From the NCBI GenBank assembly GCA_946614295.1, contig CAMOGT010000011.1, positions 1 to 45,163 of the forward strand: a stretch of DNA of 45,163 nt, read 5' to 3'. The stretch comes from an uncultured Bacteroidales bacterium (lineage in GTDB: Bacteria; Bacteroidota; Bacteroidia; Bacteroidales; Paludibacteraceae). The notes under the pieces were generated by a model that saw nothing but the letters and a program-made list of their open reading frames with translations, was not told the origin of the DNA and searched no databases. Shown here piece after piece: positions 39,964 to 45,163 of this stretch. Each line of letters begins with the position of its first letter. Position 1 is the first letter of the stretch. Made by a program: the position numbers and the translations under genes.

Positions 39964-42156
39964 TTAATGAATGAACATGAGTTCGCGATATTTGGGTAAT
40001 GTCCAGAGTTCGTCATCGACGATCATTTCCAGGGCGTCGGCGTGCTCACGGATCTGCGCCATGAGCGGCAGGACAGTGTCGTGATAAGCGATTGCTTTGG
40101 CGCGCTCGTCAGGCATGCGATTGGCTTTGTGGCGCGCCTCCGTCATCGCCTCCACCCCTTTGAGAATATCTCCGGAGTGCGACTCAATCTGACGGATGAT
40201 CGAGTAGTCCATCTCATTGAGGGAGGCCGACTCGGTGGCAGAGAAGACCTGATTGACGGTCATGACGTTCTGTAACAACATCGTCTGGTACCGCTTGGCG
40301 GCAGGGAGCACGTGGTTCACCACGAGGTCACCTAACACACGGCTCTCGATCTGCAGTTTCTTCACGTACGTGTCCCATTTAACCTCGCAACGGCTGGTGA
40401 GTTCCGACTTGCTCAGCACACCCGTGCGGCCGAACATCTTAATCGACTCCGGCGTGAGGTAACGGTCAATCACCAGAGGTACACTCGTCTCGCAGTCCAA
40501 GCCGCGTTTCTCCGCCTCTTTACGCCACTCGTCCGAATAGCCGTTGCCGTCGAAACGGATCGCCTTGCAGGCTACGATATATTTCTTGATTACATCGAAG
40601 AGCACGCGCTCTTTGGCTTCACCCTTCTCGATGCGGGCATCTACCTCCTCCTTGAAGATCATCAGCTGCTCCGCTACGGCGGCATTGAGGGCGAGCATCG
40701 CCGCGCCGCAGTTGGCGGACGAACCTACCGCACGGAACTCGAACCGGTTACCCGTGAAGGCGAACGGCGAGGTACGGTTGCGGTCGGTGTTATCGAGCAG
40801 AATCTCGGGGATGTTCCCCACGCCGAGTTTCATCTCTTTCTTGGCGTTGATGATGATTGCCTCTTCGGCAGACGCGTGTTCCAGTTTGTCGAGCACCTCG
40901 GTGATCTGCTTGCCTAAGAAAACGGAGATGATTGCCGGCGGTGCTTCGTTGGCGCCCAGACGGTGCTCGTTGGTCGCCGAAACGATGGAGGCCTTCAGCA
41001 GTCCGTTATGACGATGAACCGCCATCAGCACATTGACGAGGAAAGTGATAAACTGGAGATTCTGGTAGGGGTTCTTACCCGGTGCCAGAAGGTTCACACC
41101 GGTGTTCGTACCGAGCGACCAGTTGCAGTGCTTGCCGCTACCATTGACCTTCGCGTACGGTTTCTCGTGGAGCAGTACGCGGAAATGGTGTCGCTGCGCC
41201 ACGCGGTCCATGATACTCATCACAAGCAGGTTATGGTCGTTGGCGAGGTTCACGTTCTCGAAGATCGGCGCCATCTCAAACTGCATGGGCGCCACCTCGT
41301 TATGCCGCGTACGCACGGGGATGCCTGCGCAGAGCGCTTCGTACTCCAGATCCTTCATGAACGCCAGCACGCGCTCAGGAATAGCGCCAAAATAGTGATC
41401 CTCCAACTGCTGACTCTTCGCGCTCTCGTGCCCCATGAGGGTACGACCGGTAAGCATCAGATCCGGGCGGGCGTGGTACAACGCCTCGTCCACCAGGAAA
41501 TACTCCTGCTCCCAACCCAAGTTGGCATGCACGTGCTTCACCTGTTTGTCAAAATAAGCGCCAACCACCTCGCGGGCAGCGTGACAGAGAGCCGCCGTAG
41601 AGCGGATGAGAGGCGTCTTGTAATCCAGCGCCTCGCCCGTATAAGCCACGAAGACCGTCGGGATACAGAGTGTGTCGCCGACCAGGAACACAGGACTCGA
41701 GGGATCCCAAGCCGAGTAACCACGTGCCTCAAAGGTGTTACGGATACCACCCGAAGGGAATGAAGAAGCGTCCGGTTCCTGCTGGTACAGACTGTCGCCG
41801 CTGAAATCCTCCACCAACGCACCGTCCTTATCCAAAGTAAAGAACGCATCGTGTTTCTCGGCGGTACCGCCGGTGAGGGGCTGGAACCAGTGAGTGTAAT
41901 GGGTAGCCCCGTGCTCCATCGCCCATTTGCGGATACCGATAGCCACACTGCCGGCTATCTCGCGATGAATGGTGCGGCCGTTATCTACATCATCGAACAA
42001 CTGCTCCAGCACCTCCTCCGCGATGTACTCTTTCATCCGTTCGCGGGTGAATACGTCGCGCGCAAAGTAATCTTTTACCTTACCTTCCGGCGTAATAGCA
42101 GGCACAGGAGTGTGTGCTTTTGCAATTTTGACTGCTTCAAATCGAACATTCTCCAT
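39964..42156 (-). CDS. glnN: Glutamine synthetase, type III
   Basis: ATP-dependent amidation of glutamate with ammonium. 730 residues, the large GSIII class typical of Bacteroidetes. Visible landmarks: FQPLTGGTAEKHDAFF near residue 90, GWEQEYFLVDEALYHARPDL, RTRHNEVAPMQFEMAP, KVNGSGKHCNWSLGTNTGVNLL, and FTGNRFEFRAVGSSANCGAAM, corresponding to the metal, ATP and ammonium-site glutamates of the family. It has its own promoter and heads the unit glnN-glmS-ddh. gdhA elsewhere in the window supplies its substrate. Confidence 0.96.
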   Translation of the reverse strand: MENVRFEAVKIAKAHTPVPAITPEGKVKDYFARDVFTRERMKEYIAEEVLEQLFDDVDNGRTIHREIAGSVAIGIRKWAMEHGATHYTHWFQPLTGGTAEKHDAFFTLDKDGALVEDFSGDSLYQQEPDASSFPSGGIRNTFEARGYSAWDPSSPVFLVGDTLCIPTVFVAYTGEALDYKTPLIRSTAALCHAAREVVGAYFDKQVKHVHANLGWEQEYFLVDEALYHARPDLMLTGRTLMGHESAKSQQLEDHYFGAIPERVLAFMKDLEYEALCAGIPVRTRHNEVAPMQFEMAPIFENVNLANDHNLLVMSIMDRVAQRHHFRVLLHEKPYAKVNGSGKHCNWSLGTNTGVNLLAPGKNPYQNLQFITFLVNVLMAVHRHNGLLKASIVSATNEHRLGANEAPPAIISVFLGKQITEVLDKLEHASAEEAIIINAKKEMKLGVGNIPEILLDNTDRNRTSPFAFTGNRFEFRAVGSSANCGAAMLALNAAVAEQLMIFKEEVDARIEKGEAKERVLFDVIKKYIVACKAIRFDGNGYSDEWRKEAEKRGLDCETSVPLVIDRYLTPESIKMFGRTGVLSKSELTSRCEVKWDTYVKKLQIESRVLGDLVVNHVLPAAKRYQTMLLQNVMTVNQVFSATESASLNEMDYSIIRQIESHSGDILKGVEAMTEARHKANRMPDERAKAIAYHDTVLPLMAQIREHADALEMIVDDELWTLPKYRELMFIH

Positions 42157-42208
42157 AATTTTGACGCTAATTTTTATTTTTAATCGGATTAAATTTCAAA
42201 ATCGACAG

Positions 42209-42240
42209 CAAAAGTACAATAAATTATTCATATATGCAAA
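42209..42240 (-). promoter_or_regulatory. Promoter of the glnN-glmS-ddh unit
   Basis: Minus strand reads TTTG (42240-42237), 20 bp, TACTTTTG (42216-42209), with the GCATATATG start of the spacer. Confidence 0.82.
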
Positions 42241-42248
42241 TAAAAACA

Positions 42249-42278
42249 CAAAAAAGTGAGCATAGACCCACTTTTTTG
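42249..42278. terminator. Terminator of the vWA gene, abutting the glnN promoter
   Basis: CAAAAAAGTG/CACTTTTTTG with a 10-nt loop; T-rich on both sides. It lies 9 bp upstream of the glnN -33 box. Confidence 0.8.
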
Positions 42279-42310
42279 ATAATTTTTACACGAATTTACG
42301 GTTTTGGAGG

Positions 42311-44161
42311 TTAATGCACCAGAATTTTCTCGGTGTACCACCGCCCGTTGTAATACGTTTTGACGAAATAGACGCCGATGGGAAGCATGTCCGTCTTCAC
42401 CTCGCCCTCGATGACAGCGAGCAGTTTGCCGCTTATGTCGATGAGGTAATGCACACCCTCGCCGTGCGGGATAGAGGGATCAGCCGCCAAATCCTCCTCA
42501 CTGAAGGGGTTAGGAAGGAAATCATTGGAGATTGGTAATTGGTCATTGCTCTCCGTGCAGGACGGCATAGCGCTGAACTCCACGATAGTACGCACGAGCA
42601 TGTCGTTGAGGTGTTCCACCTTCAGACTGTCGGTCGTCGGTTTGAGGTGTGTATGTCCGATACCCGAGTCGTCGGTCAGGAAGAACGAAGTGCCGTTGGT
42701 CGCCAGGGCGATGGAGCGCACTAACAACTCCCCACTCTCGCCCAGACCGCTGCACACTACCGGCACGATACGTACGCCGAGCGCCGCTGCGTTGAGGATC
42801 TGCTCATGGAGCAGCGCGATCGTAGCCGAGTCCTGGTGGCAGGGCGCATCTAATATAAGGAACGCGATACGCGCACGCGCAGCGTCATTCCAACCGGCGC
42901 TGTTCATCGCCGCCATCAGTGCCTCCGGCACCGCCTCCGGGTAATCGCCTCCGCCGTTGGCCTCCTGTTTGTCGATAAACTCCTGCGTGGTCTTGAGATC
43001 GTCCGTCAGACGCGAGATACGCGTCAGGTACTCGTCGTTATGATCGCGGTAAACCACGGCGCCGGTGCGGATCTTCAGTCCTCCGGTAGCCTCCGTCGCG
43101 CGGGCGATCACATCTTTCATCTCCGCCTGCAGGTAGCGCAACTCATCGCCCATCGAACCCGTGGCGTCAAAGACGAATAGCACGTCAACGTCATTTACCA
43201 TTTTATCATTTACCATTTTGTCATTTTGGCAGGGCTCGTCGAACACGAAAGTATTACCACCTTCCGCCCATTGTTTGGCGACCTGTTTCCGGTCGTCCAC
43301 ACGGACATAGAAATCCGTGTGCTTGCCGCAGAGGTTTTTGCCGAGCAGTTGGTACCACAATTCCGCCTTGCCGGTGTTGTCCGTCACGGCTTGGAAGAGG
43401 GTGTTGCCACTATTATCCAATAGGCTCACGGCACGTGCGGCAATCGGATAACCGTTCTTGTTCATAACCTGCACGGTATAGCGGTGTCGCGGTGCGATCT
43501 GCCACTCGGCGGCGTACTGCTTGTGGCTGCCGTCCAGAATGCCGGACCAGAGGTTCCATTTGGCAAAATCGTTCACCTCGCCTGCCGTCAGTTTGCCGGC
43601 AGAGACGGCGTTGTTAGCCTCCGTTCCGGGACGCATGGGCGGCATCTCCATGGCTTCCTCGGCTTCCTCGGCTACCGCATAATCCGCCATAGCCGATTCC
43701 GCGCGTGCCATCGGCATAGCTGTAGCGAGTGAGACAGCCGCTTTGTCGTAGTGTGCACCCGCTGCGCGGTACATGAGTCCCGTTCCGCGCACCATCACAC
43801 CGTCTTTGTCCCCGCAGTTTTTGGAGGCCTTCGGAGTCAGTTTTGCTACCAGCAATGGTGCATTATTACTTGTGAATTGTGAATTGTAAATTGTAAATTG
43901 TGCTTTCTTGTACCCTTCGCAAGAGATAGTCAGCACATTACTCGTCACCTGTTCGGGTTTGAGTACCACGCGGCCGTCGAAAGAGGTCTTATAGACCTGC
44001 TTCCCGATCTTCACTTGCGCCCCGGGCAGGAGTGCCTGAGTGGTGTCCATCACAATGACTGTCAGTTCCGTACTCGCCGGACTCTTCTTCATACACGCCT
44101 CGGCGGACACCCAACAGAGCGTCATCGCCATCATCAGAGAGAAAAACTTCTTCATACGCAT
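42311..44161 (-). CDS. Secreted von Willebrand factor A domain protein with a type IX-like sorting tail
   Basis: 616 residues. Signal peptide about 1-22; a carboxypeptidase-like beta domain (about 30-110, TELTVIVMDTTQALLPGAQVKIG); a low-complexity acidic/Met-rich linker (about 148-185, with EEAEEAMEMPPMRPG); a second beta domain (about 205-310); the vWA domain starting VDVLFVFDATGSMGDE with the MIDAS at about 332-336, continuing through VVYRDHNDEY and IAFLILDAPCHQD; and a C-terminal sorting-like tail (YLIDISGKLLAVIEG ... LPIGVYFVKTYYNGRWYTEKILVH). Predicted surface or secreted metal-dependent adhesion/binding protein; partner unknown. Three repeat arrays are translated inside it, more than in any other gene here. 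Confidence 0.85.
   Translation of the reverse strand: MRMKKFFSLMMAMTLCWVSAEACMKKSPASTELTVIVMDTTQALLPGAQVKIGKQVYKTSFDGRVVLKPEQVTSNVLTISCEGYKKAQFTIYNSQFTSNNAPLLVAKLTPKASKNCGDKDGVMVRGTGLMYRAAGAHYDKAAVSLATAMPMARAESAMADYAVAEEAEEAMEMPPMRPGTEANNAVSAGKLTAGEVNDFAKWNLWSGILDGSHKQYAAEWQIAPRHRYTVQVMNKNGYPIAARAVSLLDNSGNTLFQAVTDNTGKAELWYQLLGKNLCGKHTDFYVRVDDRKQVAKQWAEGGNTFVFDEPCQNDKMVNDKMVNDVDVLFVFDATGSMGDELRYLQAEMKDVIARATEATGGLKIRTGAVVYRDHNDEYLTRISRLTDDLKTTQEFIDKQEANGGGDYPEAVPEALMAAMNSAGWNDAARARIAFLILDAPCHQDSATIALLHEQILNAAALGVRIVPVVCSGLGESGELLVRSIALATNGTSFFLTDDSGIGHTHLKPTTDSLKVEHLNDMLVRTIVEFSAMPSCTESNDQLPISNDFLPNPFSEEDLAADPSIPHGEGVHYLIDISGKLLAVIEGEVKTDMLPIGVYFVKTYYNGRWYTEKILVH
42522..42549. repeat. 7-bp word array inside the vWA gene (3' part)
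   Basis: ATCATTG, GAGATTG, GTAATTG, GTCATTG in phase, encoding NDQLPISND between the vWA domain and the sorting tail. Confidence 0.82.
43191..43229. repeat. 15-bp (7+8) word array inside the vWA gene
   Basis: TCATTTACCATTTTA and TCATTTACCATTTTG, then TCATTTTGG. The 15-bp unit is five codons and encodes NDKMVNDKMVND just before the vWA domain. Confidence 0.9.
43870..43904. repeat. 7-bp word array inside the vWA gene (5' part)
   Basis: TTGTGAA, TTGTGAA, TTGTAAA, TTGTAAA, TTGTGCT in phase, encoding KAQFTIYNSQFT in the N-terminal beta domain. Same word as the seven-copy array at 34425. Confidence 0.92.
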
Positions 44162-44210
44162 TCATTTTTTACCGATAATACACAAAATGCGTGCCAGTAT
44201 TGCATTTTTA

Positions 44211-44242
44211 TTTGCGTATATCAAAAAAAAGCAGTAATTTTG
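44211..44242 (+). promoter_or_regulatory. Promoter of glyS
   Basis: TTTG (44211-44214), 20 bp (CGTATATCAAAAAAAAGCAG), TAATTTTG (44235-44242). The leader to the ATG at 44325 is about 75 nt; I see no T-box-like structure in it. I could not find a matching promoter for the divergent vWA gene in this gap. Confidence 0.85.
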
Positions 44243-44324
44243 TCGTCGGAATTGGAGATGACGCACATACGTTAGCGTCCGTCGGGATTCTTAAAATGGT
44301 AAATGACTAAATCATAAATATATT

Positions 44325-45163
44325 ATGGCACAGACACAAGAAGAAACATTTAAGAAAATCGTTGCGCACTGCAAGGAGTACGGCTTTGTATTCCCGTCCA
44401 GCGAGATTTATGACGGACTCGGCGCGGTCTATGACTACGGTCAGAACGGCGTGGAACTGAAGAATAATATCAAGCGTTACTGGTGGGACTCCATGACCCT
44501 CCTGCATGAGAATATCGTGGGTATTGACGCCGCTATCTTCATGCACCCGACGACCTGGAAGGCTTCGGGACACGTGGACGCTTTCAACGATCCGCTGATT
44601 GACAACCGCGATTCCAAGAAGCGTTACCGCGCGGACGTGCTCATCGAGGACCAGATTGCCAAGTACGACGACAAGATTGCCAAAGAGGTAGAGAAAGCCC
44701 GCAAGCGCTTCGGTGACTCCTTCGACGAGGAGATGTTCAAAGCTACCAACGAGCGCGTGAAAGAACACATCGCCAAACGCGAAGCATTGCACGCACGTTA
44801 TGCCAAGGCGATGAACGACAACGACCTTGCCGAACTCAAACAGATTATCCTCGACGAAGAGATTGTCTGCCCGATTTCCGGCACCCGCAACTGGACTGAC
44901 GTGCGTCAGTTCAACCTCATGTTCCAGACCGAGATGGGCTCTACCGCCGATGGTGCGATGAAGATTTACCTCCGTCCGGAAACCGCACAGGGTATCTTCG
45001 TCAACTTCCTCAACGTACAGAAGACCGGCCGTATGAAAATCCCCTTCGGTATTGCGCAGATCGGTAAAGCCTTCCGCAACGAGATTGTAGCCCGTCAGTT
45101 CGTCTTCCGTATGCGTGAGTTCGAGCAGATGGAGATGCAGTTCTTCGTTCGTCCGGGCGAGGA
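44325..45163 (+). CDS. glyS: Glycine-tRNA ligase, N-terminal 279 residues (runs off the window)
   Basis: Charges tRNA-Gly with glycine. Single-chain alpha2-type class II synthetase. Begins [39 protein letters not shown], the typical N-terminus, with class II motif 1 region [15 protein letters not shown], the substrate motif [14 protein letters not shown], and motif 2 GKAFRNEI with the following [11 protein letters not shown]. About 230 more residues are expected beyond the window (my estimate from family length). This is the GRS1 type, not the alpha2beta2 glyQ/glyS type. Confidence 0.95.
   Translation, partial: MAQTQEETFKKIVAHCKEYGFVFPSSEIYDGLGAVYDYGQNGVELKNNIKRYWWDSMTLLHENIVGIDAAIFMHPTTWKASGHVDAFNDPLIDNRDSKKRYRADVLIEDQIAKYDDKIAKEVEKARKRFGDSFDEEMFKATNERVKEHIAKREALHARYAKAMNDNDLAELKQIILDEEIVCPISGTRNWTDVRQFNLMFQTEMGSTADGAMKIYLRPETAQGIFVNFLNVQKTGRMKIPFGIAQIGKAFRNEIVARQFVFRMREFEQMEMQFFVRPGE

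Noticed and set aside
44243..44324. T-box or other riboswitch in the glyS leader
   Set aside because: The leader is only about 75 nt, with no T-box sequence or terminator/antiterminator pair, and T-boxes are not expected in Bacteroidetes.

Overview
The window is chromosomal DNA from a member of the Bacteroidales (Bacteroidota). The evidence is Bacteroidetes-type promoters (-33 TTTG or CTTG, 20 bp, -7 TAnnTTTG) in front of most transcription units, almost no reliance on Shine-Dalgarno sequences, several C-terminal tails that look like type IX secretion sorting signals, and family-typical genes: type III glutamine synthetase, class III fructose-bisphosphatase, a DUF3078 protein, and the pdxJ-exbB-exbD-tonB and coaX-OMP-TPR-lptC gene orders. 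I see no phage, insertion sequence, CRISPR array, rRNA or tRNA. The window has 38 genes; the first (tdh) and last (glyS) run off its ends.

Layout. 1-3.2 kb (minus): gdhA, kbl and tdh, for glutamate metabolism and threonine-to-glycine breakdown. 3.2-9.7 kb (minus): a secreted pectate lyase, an outer-membrane beta-barrel receptor-like protein, and a histidine kinase overlapping an AraC-type regulator. 9.8-11.4 kb (plus): a CcdA/ArsG-like membrane protein and a tRNA methyltransferase. 11.4-14.8 kb (minus): a DUF3078 protein, a ZapB-like coiled coil, ZapA and RNase Y. 15.1-21.0 kb (plus): a large secreted Ig-like protein followed 2 bp later by the whole preQ0/preQ1 set queF-queC-queD-queE. 21.0-24.2 kb (minus): pdxJ, exbB, exbD, tonB and a DJ-1 gene. 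24.3-27.7 kb (plus): two GH13 lipoproteins. 27.8-34.9 kb (minus): one long unit with a small membrane protein, acyl-CoA ligase, coaX, an outer-membrane protein, a TPR-like protein, lptC and fabG. 35.1-37.2 kb (plus): fbp. 37.2-42.2 kb (minus): glnN-glmS-ddh, which moves nitrogen into glutamine, glucosamine-6-P and (probably) diaminopimelate. 42.3-44.2 kb (minus): a secreted von Willebrand A protein. 44.3 kb to the end (plus): glyS.

The gene content is mostly housekeeping; the unusual part is the sequence between and inside the genes. More than twenty short arrays sit mainly at gene boundaries. Each is built from a word repeated with a strict 7- or 8-bp phase. Words differ between loci but some recur at distant places. 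Many gene stop codons, and a few start codons, lie inside an array. Several arrays lie inside reading frames and are translated (glmS, trmN6, the vWA protein, a GH13 enzyme, an OMP signal peptide). Separate 11-bp arrays occur upstream of fbp and in a gene-free stretch at 4.5-4.8 kb that also carries an orphan plus-strand promoter. The promoters themselves share far more than the -33/-7 boxes: the 20-bp spacer is nearly the same sequence at many unrelated genes, and three of them carry the same 16-bp near-palindrome over the -33 box.
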